Source of the DNA: Anastatus disparis
Taxonomy: Eukaryota; Arthropoda; Insecta; Hymenoptera; Eupelmidae
Assembly: GCA_017163975.1 (NCBI GenBank)
Contig: JAFFSR010000240.1
Span: forward strand, 2,232,001 to 2,296,000
DNA length: 64,000 nt
Direction: 5' to 3'
In this document: piece after piece, positions 1-10,050 of the stretch
Layout: each line of letters begins with the position of its first letter
Numbering within the stretch: the first letter of the stretch is position 1
Translations under genes and position numbers: made by a program
The notes under the pieces: model-generated
Seen by the model: the letters and a program-made list of their open reading frames with translations, nothing else
Told to the model about the DNA's origin: nothing
Databases searched by the model: none

Positions 1-46
1 AAAAATAGGTAAGAAAAGAAAAAAGCAAATAGTATATTATGCTTAA

Positions 47-420
47 GGGGATGTAAAATGGACACTACACCTGTACTCATAAATATTCACTATCTTTACA
101 TTTTATTGCAAAATTTTCAATAAAAAAATGCATTAGCTTGTAGTATGTACCATGAAGATTATTCGGTTAAATTTTTAAATAAATTCATTCATTAGTTATT
201 GAGAATTTTGGATTCCAAAATTATTTATTAACATTTTTCAATTTTGTACGGGAATCCAAATATCTTAAAAACTAATTAATGAATTTATTTGAAAATTCAT
301 CTAAATAATCATCATGGTACATACTACAAGCTAATGCATTTCTTTTCTGGAAATTCAGCAATAAAATGGAAAGAAAGCTAATATCTATAAGTACAGGTGT
401 AGTATCCGTTTTACATCTCC
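47..420. mobile_element. TTAA-flanked foldback MITE (piggyBac-like)
   Basis: Two long, imperfect inverted arms (about 47-190 and 245-420) flank a short centre. The termini read GGGGATGTAAAA and its near complement. Both ends abut TTAA (43-46 and 421-424), the duplication typical of piggyBac elements. There is no transposase frame, so it is non-autonomous. The superfamily rests on the TTAA and arm structure only. Confidence 0.65.
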
Positions 421-1717
421 TTAAGCTTACTTTTACAAAAAAAATCTAACGAAGTTGCTAAAAGTTTACTGCGAGTAATAGAATATAATAGCGACTATTT
501 ACAAGATATAATACAATAACAGTAAAAAATAGACATTCTTACCAACTGGATTAGTATGCCAAGATTGAAGGTAAATAAATATAATAAATTTACAAATTTG
601 GTGAAAATGAAATTTTTGTGATGTAGTTAATTGAAAACTATCTCTTAATAAATATATCTTGAGAGAATAAATAGCTTTAGACATCCATCTTGCGTGGTGC
701 ATAGCACCAGGTTTGAGAAGATTTATTTCTCTTTTCTCACCTAAAAACAGCAGACTTAAGTGTAAAAGTTCCTTATAGTCGCCCCTTGGCAACTGCTTTG
801 TCAAATTATAATCAATAAAATCTACGATTTCTGATTTTTTAGTTAATTAAAATGGTTCCAAATTTTCAAATCCACCATTAATTTCTGCTGTCTTAATAGT
901 ATTCCAATCATTCTGAAATTTTTTGAAAATTGGTGCGTCTAGTCTATTTATAGCTGGAAAATACACCATGAAAACTCTTAAAATAAGCTTAAACATATGG
1001 TGTCGACAAGCTAAGTATAACAAATCTTTTCCAAGCAAGTGTTCTAATAAAACAGCTGCACCACCATTATGACCGAAATTTGTATTTGTGGTATCACAAC
1101 ATACAGCTTGAACAATTCCAGTAACATCTCCATTCTAATAGTGCATTATAAGTTACATGAGCTATCGATTCACCTTTTGAACTTTCTAAATCTGGCACAT
1201 CAATTAATTTTATAATTGAACCACTACTCAACAGAATAGGCAAGCGATCAAGTTTTTTACAAGCTACAGAGTCATTGATCAGTTTTCCATTTCGATGTAC
1301 TACAGCATGAGTGGGAATCAATTTTGTAAATAATGTTTTAATTTTGTCAGCTGATTTTATACGAATATGCCGCATTTTGTTGAACGATGTTCCATAAAGA
1401 ATAAGATCAACTGGATTTTGCCCCAATAAGGAAACAGTTGCAACTATTATACGTACTTTCTATGTGAAATTTTACAGACATCTAGAGCAGTTACTAATTC
1501 TTTTGACATAACGTTAATTGTACCCCTCTTTTTTTTTCATTTATATGGTTGCGACCAGACGCATTGTAATTTGAACCTTCAGATTCTTCAAGTGGAGTAT
1601 TCTCGCTGAAACTTAAGAGATCAGCAAGATCATAATTTACTGGAATACATTGTATATTAGTGGACTCTGAAAATTACATTTAAATTTGATAAAGGCTCGA
1701 AATATATTAGTTATATA

Positions 1718-1844
1718 CGTAACTTAGGCGTACGAAGAATTAATATGGGCTTGGCTAATGTTGACCGATTGAGTAGTAGTCACTACCCAATCGACGAATA
1801 ATAGTCGAGACCATATTCAGAATCCTTCGAACGCCTAAGTTACG
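1718..1844. mobile_element. short TA-flanked MITE in the pseudogene intron
   Basis: The inverted termini CGTAACTTAGGCG are perfect over 13 bases and extend imperfectly inward. They are flanked by TA (1716-1717 and 1845-1846). The interior folds back around 1778. It sits in the intron at 1667-2503 of the minus-strand pseudogene. Tc1/mariner-type ancestry is suggested by the TA only. Confidence 0.6.
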
Positions 1845-2451
1845 TAGATAATTTTATGACGCTGTAGAACGCTTGCGGAACTGCAAAAAAATTAATTTTA
1901 AATTCATATTTTTATTAAAAATTTTTGATGATATGTCAGTCTTTCATTTGTTTTTTTAATTTGTGCACGAGGAACTACACAAAATTTGATTTCAAAATCC
2001 TATTTTGTCTATAAAATATAAAATCCATTCATTTTATAAATTGAAATAATTTTATATTTTTTTAACATTAATGAATAATATATTCATGTTTTTTTTAAAT
2101 TTTTTTATATATCAAAAACCAGTTAGTTACAATTTTTCATCAGTTGTTTTTTATTTATAAACGTTACTTTTTAATTTTTTTTTCAATTACTGTTCGTATA
2201 ACCCTAAATTTTTTTATGATTAAGAAAATGTCAAACTCAGCTGACAACGTACGCACGCTCATGTCATACGATCGAGCTAAGTTGTTTAGTCTGAACACAT
2301 TCATAATCCATGCGACCCTGGTTATATATGGAATGGCTCTATAGATGCATTGGAACATAGTCGAGGGTGAGCTAAAACGTACGCAATGTCTGTACCCATT
2401 TAGCAAGCTCTGTAGGTATTTGACTGCATACGTCCTACGGCGACATAAATA

Positions 2452-2471
2452 AATATATATATATATATATA
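2452..2471. repeat. (AT)n microsatellite
   Basis: Ten AT dinucleotides lie directly downstream of the pseudogene's N-terminal exon, inside its intron. Confidence 0.85.
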
Positions 2472-2621
2472 ATAGTAAAATTCTTATAATAAATATGACT
2501 CACCATCGATACGAGCACAATCTAGTAATTCAGGAATGGAAATATTAGGTCTAAGCCCATAGGGAATTTCACGCTGCTCTGCATTAGCTGTTGGTGAATT
2601 TGTCTTATCTTTATTCTCAGG

Positions 2622-4437
2622 AGCTAAATTATCGTCAGACAGCAAATAAATTTTATTTGTGCCTTAACATAATTGACCTTACCATATTGAGTTTGATGTC
2701 AATGGTATACAATGTACACATATAATTCTTTATTTTCACATTTTAATTTCTGTATACAAGAAAACTAAAATAATATTGATCTCTTTACATCAACATCAAT
2801 CGTAATATGGTAAAATTAGTTGAAAAAACAAAAAAAATTTTTTTTCCTTCCTGCAAAAAAAAAATTGTTTAACTTTTGAAAGAGTAGACGGATTTTAGTA
2901 AAACAAAGAAAAAATGCGTAGCTACTTCTTTTTTAAAATAAGAGGTGTATGGTCCATTTTTATTCAACGGGTTAAAAGTTATGCCGATTTTTGTTCAGAA
3001 ATCACTTTTCTTTCAAGTTCGATTATCTTTGAATCTATTATGACGTCATTGAGGAAAACGGAGTCATATTCCAAACCTGGAGGATAACATTTTCCTATGT
3101 TTTTTTTCTTTTTAGTCCAAAATCCAGAAGATTCAGATTTTTGAAATTTTTTTGATTCTTCTGGTCCACTGTGCATTGCTTTATATAAATATATAGTACA
3201 TATTTATTTTACCACTAAGATTTTAATATATATTGTTACATCAAATTAGTTTCTTTGTTAGATTTTATTTATAGTTATTTCAATCTCCTAACATTTACTT
3301 GTACTCATATCCAGTGTTGCCAGTCCGATTTGCTCTAGGGGTCCGATTTACCCCAGTTTTCCCTATAAAATTAAAAGAAATACAGCCCACTTAATTAAAA
3401 ATTATCTAAAGCACTCACACCTTGTACGAAAAAAAATCATATTTTCTGCTAAAATCAGCTATATAAGTGATAGATTTTTTAAATAAATCAATACATTCTA
3501 ATTTTCTAATTTTATCTTTGACTCGAGTATGAGAAATATTAAAAACATTTCTCATGAGTGTTTCAAAATTTTACTCTTTTTTCTTGTTTTTAGTTTTCCA
3601 AGTGATTTTTGAACATTTTTGCATTTAAAAAAGTGTTGTGTTTGGAGTTTAGCTTTTTTCCAAAGAATCATTATTTGTTTTGTTGTCATAGTTATACTAT
3701 CAATATTCATTTAAACTTCAATATTCTAGTTTTATAGAATAAACATTGTAGAATTTGTTAATTACTTGGTAATGTAAATCCATCGAATTCAGGTATAGCA
3801 AAACCAATTAGAGAAATTGGTGTATTTTCCATTTCACAATTCTGTAAAAAACGATTTAAAGTATGTGATATTATTTACTAATGTTCTTAAAACTTTACAT
3901 TAAACTATCTAAAATCGATAACTATTCATGTAAATGAAATTGTATCGAAAATTGAAATTAATTATTGCTGTATTTCTTGATATTAAAAGTTTAAAATAAC
4001 ACCATATTGTATCATTATTTGTTTTATTTTTCTATGATTTGACTCATTGAAAAGAGGTTTGCACATAACCAAAGTTTTGAATTCACTTCGCATTTAAAAA
4101 AAATGAACAACCAGTTACTAAACAAGATACAGTCAAGTTAAAATGATATTTTATTATTGCTTTTATTTTAGCACACGCATTTACAAATTTTTTATTTTAT
4201 AAAATTATAATTTTATAAATCCCGCATAATCGCGTCCCATACTTGCACTTTGTCAGCAATCTGGGTGCACAGCGTGTTTGTTTCCAATTTTTAAACAGCA
4301 CCACTGGATGGAGGTACGCTGACGATACTGTACGATCACTATACCAACATATCCCCAATAACATTACGTGCTGAGCAATTTTTGGTCACGCATGCTCGTC
4401 ACGTGTGCTGCAGTTATACTACCATCATGCTTGCAAC
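2622..4437. other. AT-rich intergenic DNA, no gene seen
   Basis: All frames are closed by frequent stops. The only open frame of note, 2979-3176 minus, is short, low-complexity and without a recognisable motif. No structured RNA or clear terminal inverted repeat was found. Confidence 0.5.
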
Positions 4438-4675
4438 CTTCGAGCATATATACATGTAGGTAGCATGTTATATGGAAAAGTGGTGGCTATTTTAACGATG
4501 ATGTAAGAGAGAAAGAAAATAACTACTTACATACTGTCTCTCCCGTGCAGCGCTTACGGGAGCGTTGCGTGAGAGAGATAGGATGTAAGTTATTATTTTC
4601 TTTCTCTCTACCTAAAATTGCCGCTACTTTTTAACATGGCATGCTTCCTCCATAGTATATATGCTCTAAGTTTGC
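4438..4675. repeat. imperfect foldback repeat with purine-rich arms
   Basis: Arms of about 100 bases pair around a centre near 4555. Left: GAGCATATATAC, then AGAGAGAAAGAAAATAA and TACTTACAT. Right: the complementary series ending in GTATATATGCTC. No target duplication could be fixed. It is probably an old MITE; the flanks on both sides look repetitive too. Confidence 0.55.
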
Positions 4676-6372
4676 AACCGTGCTGAGATTTCGTCGCCAG
4701 CTTATGAATTCAGCATTGGGCTGTATTCATACATATGTTATGGTATCATAAAGTCACGCTAATGACACTTTGGGCTGGCACATTGTGCTAAGCACGTGCT
4801 GTTATCTGGGTTCTAAAGAAAAGCTCTTACATCATTACTAAACACTCTACACGCAAATCCCATTCTAGTACCAATGTAACTTATCATTTCTACCAGAAAC
4901 CAGCTTAAATGATAAAGGGTTCTATGTGTATAATTCACTCTCGGTTGCGCGTGCAAAACAATTAATCATTCTAAAGTATCCCCGTCAAATAAGTACCGAA
5001 CATCCTTGAGCCTAGAACTCATTTTATTATCAATATAAAATACCCCAAAATGTCTATTTCTATTAGCGCAAATACCTTAAACAATAAAAGAAAATCAAAA
5101 AAATACAGTCCAGCCAAAAGTACGTTTGTACCTCTCCTCCCAACAAAAAACATGAATTTCATTCTCAAACTCAAAAACTTGCGTTAGGGATAAGGGTCTT
5201 CTGAGAAGACCTAGATAACCTCAAGTTTTACAGATACTTACGTTGCATACTGCAAACTAGAAACTAGTATTGCTTCTATATATATATTGGACAAGTAGTA
5301 TATTGTTAAATCTTTTATTTGTTAAGTCCGGCTTTCATCAGGACTAAATTAAAATGAATAGGTTTGTATGTAGATCAAAGAATAAGTTAGATTTAGTTAG
5401 ATTTAAAGTAAATAATTAAATAAAAGTTAAATAATAAAGGGGAAAAGGTTCGATTGTGGACACCTTTTCGTTTCTATTGACAAAAAGTAGATGAAGTTTT
5501 TCCGACAAATATCATTTATGTATTATAGCAGCACGTTTTTTATGCCAAATATCGAAGCGAACAAACGTGTCTGATTCGTGCTGTAAGCAAATTAATTTTT
5601 CTGTACTTGAAAAAAAATCACAAAAATTTATTTATACGTATTTATACTTTTTCAATAGTATTATAAATCGAAGTGAATGAATGAAGGTGAGTGTAATTCA
5701 CATTTATTCAGTAGGAATTTATTCCTATTTTTTCATACAATATGGATTGCAACCAGGATGTTGACACCAACAATTTTGCCCACAACCGAACCAAAAAAGA
5801 TTTTATTATAAGCTCTTCACAAAATTAACAAAAAAAATTATTTTATGACGGAATCGATTTTGTCCTTCGTTGGTAGTTAGCTAATGTCTCTAGCTTTTCA
5901 TAGATACCTATATGTTCAAAAAATATACATTTGGTGAAAAGTTATGAGCCGAAAACAAAAGGATGCCCACAACCGAACTCTTTCCCATAAATATTTTAAA
6001 AGATATATGAATTCTAGTGGTGGGAAAGCTCCACCAATATTTTATTGAGTAAGAATGCTCTCACTATTGGAATTATTAAAAGATATTTTGAATGATTTAA
6101 GTGAAAAGTATATCGTTTATTCTTACCTAATATACTTTTTAAGTAGATAAGTGCTGGGTACGATTTGACAAAAATAAATAGGCACAATATTAAAGACACT
6201 AAAATTTATTAATATTTTTTAAAACTTTATAATAATTAATTTTACCCGTGTATATTTAGACAATTAATAATATATAAAACTTAATATTAAAAAAAAAAAA
6301 ATTATTGTTAGTATCTTTAGTCGAAAATATGCAATTGTACCACATTTTTGGTTATTATTATAAATGACACAC
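4676..6372. other. AT-rich intergenic DNA, no gene seen
   Basis: No coding frame longer than about 60 codons and no motif. The stretch holds poly-A and poly-T runs and scattered slightly GC-richer fragments that look like transposon debris. Confidence 0.45.
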
Positions 6373-6375
6373 TCA

Positions 6376-7015
6376 CAAGGAGAGTGTCAGGGTATTGGGA
6401 CGCCGATCCTGCTCAAATTTTGGGAGATGATTTTGGATGTAGAAATATGAAAAAAGCCAAGGTACTAGCTTTGCTCTTCTCCTCCTAGCTAGCTAGACTC
6501 TAACGCTCAATATTTCTCTAGTTACAGGCAAATAAAGAAAATCACCATAAAAGTTACTAGATTTTCAAACGCTTATAATTCATTAGCATTGATAGCTAGA
6601 AGCCTGAACTTTTTTTAAATGAAAGTTGAGCTCAAATCCTTTCAAATTATCACTTATAGCATCCCGAAATATTATTTTTTTCTAAAGTTATAGAGGAATA
6701 AAAATTTCTTTCAATTTTTATTCCTCTATAACTTTAGAAAAAAATAATATTTCGGGATGCTATAAGTGATAATTTGAAAGGATTTGAGCTCAACTTTCAT
6801 TTAAAAAAAGTTCAGGCTTCTAGCTATCAATGCTAATGAATTATAAGCGTTTGAAAATCTAGTAACTTTTATGGTGATTTTCTTTATTTGCCTGTAACTA
6901 GAGAAATATTGAGCGTTAGAGTCTAGTACCTTGGCTTTTTTCATATTTCTACATCCAAAATCATCTCCCAAAATTTGAGCAGGATCGGCGTCCCAATACC
7001 CTGACACTCTCCTTG
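6376..7015. mobile_element. large near-perfect palindromic foldback element, TSD TCA
   Basis: Two arms of roughly 300 bases are almost identical reverse complements and meet near 6705 with only a few bases of loop. The ends read CAAGGAGAGTGTC and GACACTCTCCTTG. They are flanked by the direct triplet TCA (6373-6375 and 7016-7018). The left arm carries about 28 extra bases around 6465-6493 (TCTTCTCCTCC region) absent from the right arm. The arms are so alike that the insertion, or a recent arm correction, must be young. The open frame at 6801-7040 minus lies wholly inside the palindrome, has no motif and is not a gene. It shares terminal sequence and a 3-base duplication with the element at 11090-11785. 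The superfamily is not assigned. Confidence 0.85.
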
Positions 7016-7280
7016 TCAGATGAATTTTCTTAGCGAACATTTATTTCTACAATACAAAATTTTAAACAAACTTAAATTGCTGCTCCGAAATGCATGAGCC
7101 AAATCGTGATTAAGTGATTCCACTAAGTTATTTTCGACAAATCAATGATGGGATCATCATTCGCGGGTTCATAACTAACATTTGTTTATCTGTCACATAA
7201 AATTCATATTCATTTTAGAATTAGCCACACTCATAAAATATTTAATAAAACTGAAATTTTTTAAAATTGAAATAAAAAGT

Positions 7281-7519
7281 ATTTTAGCTCAGCTTTAATT
7301 TAAAAAGAGTTTCAAGCTCCTAGTTATCAATGCTAAAGGACTATATGCGTTCAAAAACCTAGTAACTTTTTTAGTGATATTCTTTAACTGCCTGCAACTA
7401 AGGAAATATTAAGTATTTATGATTATAACTTTAGCTATTTTCATATTTCATCATCTGGAAATTTATCCTAAAGTTTGAGCAAAATCCCTGATTCGGAGTT
7501 GTGATACTCTTCTAGTTAG
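7281..7519. mobile_element. decayed single arm of the same foldback family
   Basis: The sequence follows the right arm of the 6376-7015 element step by step with many substitutions: TAGCTCAGCTTTAATTTAAA, then CCTAGTTATCAATGCTAA, a CTAGTAACTTTT block, and an end resembling GATACTCTTCTAG. No matching left arm is present, so this is an old half copy next to a young one. Confidence 0.6.
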
Positions 7520-7760
7520 TTAAATTTGCACTAGTTGAATCAATTTAACTATAAACTATTTCAAGTTACATGATGAAATTAATTACAATTTAATTTAAGA
7601 TAGAGCGGACTGGGCATCACCAAATGATTCATCAGCCCGCTTGGTCACTTACCGTCGCGGACTGTTTGTCTCTTCAAGATGATTTCTTCAAGCCTCAAAG
7701 GAAGAGAGTTTTGTCACCTCTCTTCAAAAAATCAGCAGAGAGAACCGCTTGAAACCGCTT

Positions 7761-8370
7761 GTTTTTCTCAAAAAATTAAAAGGCAAATGGCATTTAAGCA
7801 TTGGGAACACCATTGCAGAGTCCCAAGCCGCTTTTAAAATAAAGAAAAAAGTGAATTTACCATTGAAAGAAGATATGAATTGTTTAAGAAAATATCTTTA
7901 AACAAAATATCTACATCTTTCAAAAGTTTACAGAAAAAGTATTCAGAATCTTGATATTTGCAAAAGAATGTAGAGCCACGATACTGCAGGGTGCTTTAAA
8001 CGTGAGTAAATAGTAACTTCATGTCTTACTCTATCCACCATTCTGTCTACTTGCATCAAATTCTTATCGATCACTTCATTTGAATCAATATTATTAATAT
8101 TTATTATATATAATTATAATAAATTTATAAAAAGAATATACTTCTAGTCTATCACTTTTTTTTATATTATGCAAAATAAAAATTACTTGGCAAGACAAAT
8201 AAAACTATAAAAAGAATAAGCTTTTTTCAAATTACTTAAAATACAATAAAAAACTAAAATAATTATTTACTATTTTATTAAAAAGATGTTCTGAATGCCT
8301 AAACGTTGAGGTGATATTGCAACTCTTTATTGTAGTATAACCCTAAATTATATAAACAGAATCTTGATCT
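7761..8370. repeat. 600-bp direct repeat, copy 1
   Basis: Matches 9447-10050 almost base for base, from GTTTTTCTCAAAAAATTAAA to AACAGAATCTTGATCT, with small indels. It has no open frame and is very AT-rich. Its right end abuts plus-strand reverse-transcriptase-like sequence. It could be a LINE untranslated region, an LTR-like block or a segmental duplication. Which of these is not clear. Confidence 0.8.
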
Positions 8371-8552
8371 TTGTAAAGTATGTATAGGCACCCTATACAA
8401 GAGCATTGTACAATCTACAATAGACTACGGTAGTATTATTTTCTTTCCAAAATCGATAAGTCTCGCCAAATCGTTAGAGAGAATTCAAATATCATGTCTT
8501 AAAACAGCTATAGGTTATCAGAAAACTCCTACAAATATTTTCTTTTTCTGCC
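8350..8552 (+). pseudogene. LINE reverse-transcriptase 3' fragment
   Basis: The plus strand reads through a thumb-like segment containing LYKSIVQSTIDYGS and then a block with LERIQISCLKTAIGYQKTPTNIF. That layout (YKS..RS..EYGS, then LE.IQ...L....GY..TPTN) is the conserved region after the catalytic core in Jockey/R1/I-type non-LTR reverse transcriptases. The minus-strand LINE at 10-13 kb has the same region as TLYKSFVRSTLEYCS. This fragment is on the opposite strand and is a different copy or subfamily. It lacks everything upstream, so it is dead. Confidence 0.65.
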
Positions 8553-8599
8553 CTAGCGGTCCCGGTTTTTATCAGCTAATGAGCTATTTCGCCGGCACC

Positions 8600-8990
8600 C
8601 AATACCACCTCTGTGTGTGGGTGTTCTTAACACCCAACTTATGTTTTTACTTGATTGGAGATATGCTTCACTTTTTTTTATTCAACTAACTCAATAACTA
8701 CTCAATTCCCGAGAAATCACGGACTGTTGCGCTCCGATAACAGTCATGTATAAATTTCTACGGTAAGTTCCTGCATTTGCCCAAGCCAAAGACCTGTGAC
8801 GCAGGGAAAACTCCCCCTGGAGAAAACCTATGCCAGAGACATAAACCCAGCACAGTCAGAAATACTTTTCCCGATAAAAAACCGAGAGAAAAATCTCAAG
8901 TGTTTTCAGCTGGAATCGAATCCGCGACCGCTTGGAGCGAAAGTGTAGAGACCGTATAAGGCGTACGTCTTATACGCCAAATATGTTCTT
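8600..8990 (-). repeat. putative tRNA-related repeat fragment
   Basis: On the minus strand a stretch near 8905-8950 reads GGATTCGATTCC, close to the pol III B box, after a segment resembling the arm of a tRNA. Inverted GGGTGTT/AACACCC pairs lie near 8620. The open frame at 8777-8959 plus has no recognisable domain and is not called. The assignment is tentative and could be wrong. Confidence 0.25.
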
Positions 8991-9446
8991 ATATTGTTGA
9001 ATTCTTAAATGTATGTAGCAAACAAATATAAAATGTTATCAATGTATTACAATATTATGTAAAAAACTTTTTGGTTAAATAAAGTACAGCAGAAGTAAGA
9101 CTTAGTTGAGTCTTGAAATTACCAAAAAGAGTTTGATATTTGAAGTTATGAAATCCGCAAAAATTTTTGTTTGATTGCCATACAACAACCTACTCTTATG
9201 ATTTTTTGCAAGTCTCCATGAAAAGGAGTGTCAAAATAAAATAAAGTCGAAAAAGCACTTATTTTGACTTTACCGCGCATGTGCAGGGGTTAAGGGGGCT
9301 GAAAATTGGTGTATGGGAGTTTTTTTCCAACATCCATCGAATGGTACATGAGCTATGAGAATTCTAAGAGGGGCAGTTTCACTATGGTAACCCGCCTATA
9401 GTATTGAACTTTGAGTCAAAAAAGAAAACAGAAGAAAAGTAGTTTA
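8991..9446. other. intergenic, no gene seen
   Basis: AT-rich sequence between two repeat blocks. A moderately GC-rich stretch near 9240-9400 looks like repeat debris. No open frame or motif. Confidence 0.4.
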
Positions 9447-10050
9447 TGTTTTTCTCAAAAAATTAAAAGACAAATGGCATTGAAGCATTGGGAACACCAT
9501 TGCAGAGTCCTAAGCAGCTTTTAAAATAAAGAAAAAAGTTAATTTACCATTGAAAGAAGATACGAATCGTTTAAGAGAATATCTTTAAACAAATATCTAC
9601 ATCTTTCAAAAGTTTAAAGAAAAAGTATTCAGAATCTTGATATTGCAAAAGAATGTAGAGCCATGATACTGCAGGATGCTTTAAACGTGAGTAAATAGTA
9701 ACTTCTTGCTCTATCCACCATTCTATCTACTTGCATCAAATTCTTGTCGATCACTTCATTTGAATCGATATAATTAATATTTGTTATATATAATTATGAT
9801 TAATTTATAATAAGAATATACTTCTAGTGTATCATTTTTTTTATATTATGCAAAATAAAAATTACTTGGCAAGACAAATTAAAACTATAAAAAGAATAAG
9901 CTTTTTTCAAATTACTTAAAATACAATCAAAAACTAAAATAATTATTTACTATTTTATTAAAAAGATGTTCTGAATGCCTAAACGTTGAGGTGATATTGC
10001 AACTCTTTATTGTAGTATAACCCTAAATTATATAAACAGAATCTTGATCT
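9447..10050. repeat. 600-bp direct repeat, copy 2
   Basis: Second copy of the block at 7761-8370, about 1.69 kb downstream in the same orientation. Its right end stops exactly at AACAGAATCTTGATCT, where the 3' end of the minus-strand LINE coding sequence begins at 10051. Confidence 0.8.

Larger units (their letters stand above)
499..2621 (-). pseudogene. broken copy of a multicopy arthropod transposase-like gene, with introns
   Basis: Minus-strand coding fragments run in order with frame breaks near 840, 1100 and 1430. An acidic N-terminal exon (about 2621-2504, donor GTGAGT) joins in phase to an exon beginning at 1666 (acceptor TTTTCAG). Then come a segment with GQNPVDLIL, a segment with CCDTTNTN followed by LLYLACRHH, and a C-terminal segment with HHARWMSKAIYSLKIYL. 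From memory, this DTT / ACRHH / HHARWM order marks a family repeated many times in arthropod genomes whose biochemical role I do not know. The frameshifts mean this copy cannot make a full protein. The preserved splice sites suggest it descends from a DNA-level copy, not a retrocopy. Exons upstream of 2621 were not found. Exact boundaries are approximate. Confidence 0.6.

Noticed and set aside
6801..7040. Open frame of 79 codons on the minus strand
   Set aside because: It lies wholly in one arm of the palindrome, has no motif and is explained by the foldback.
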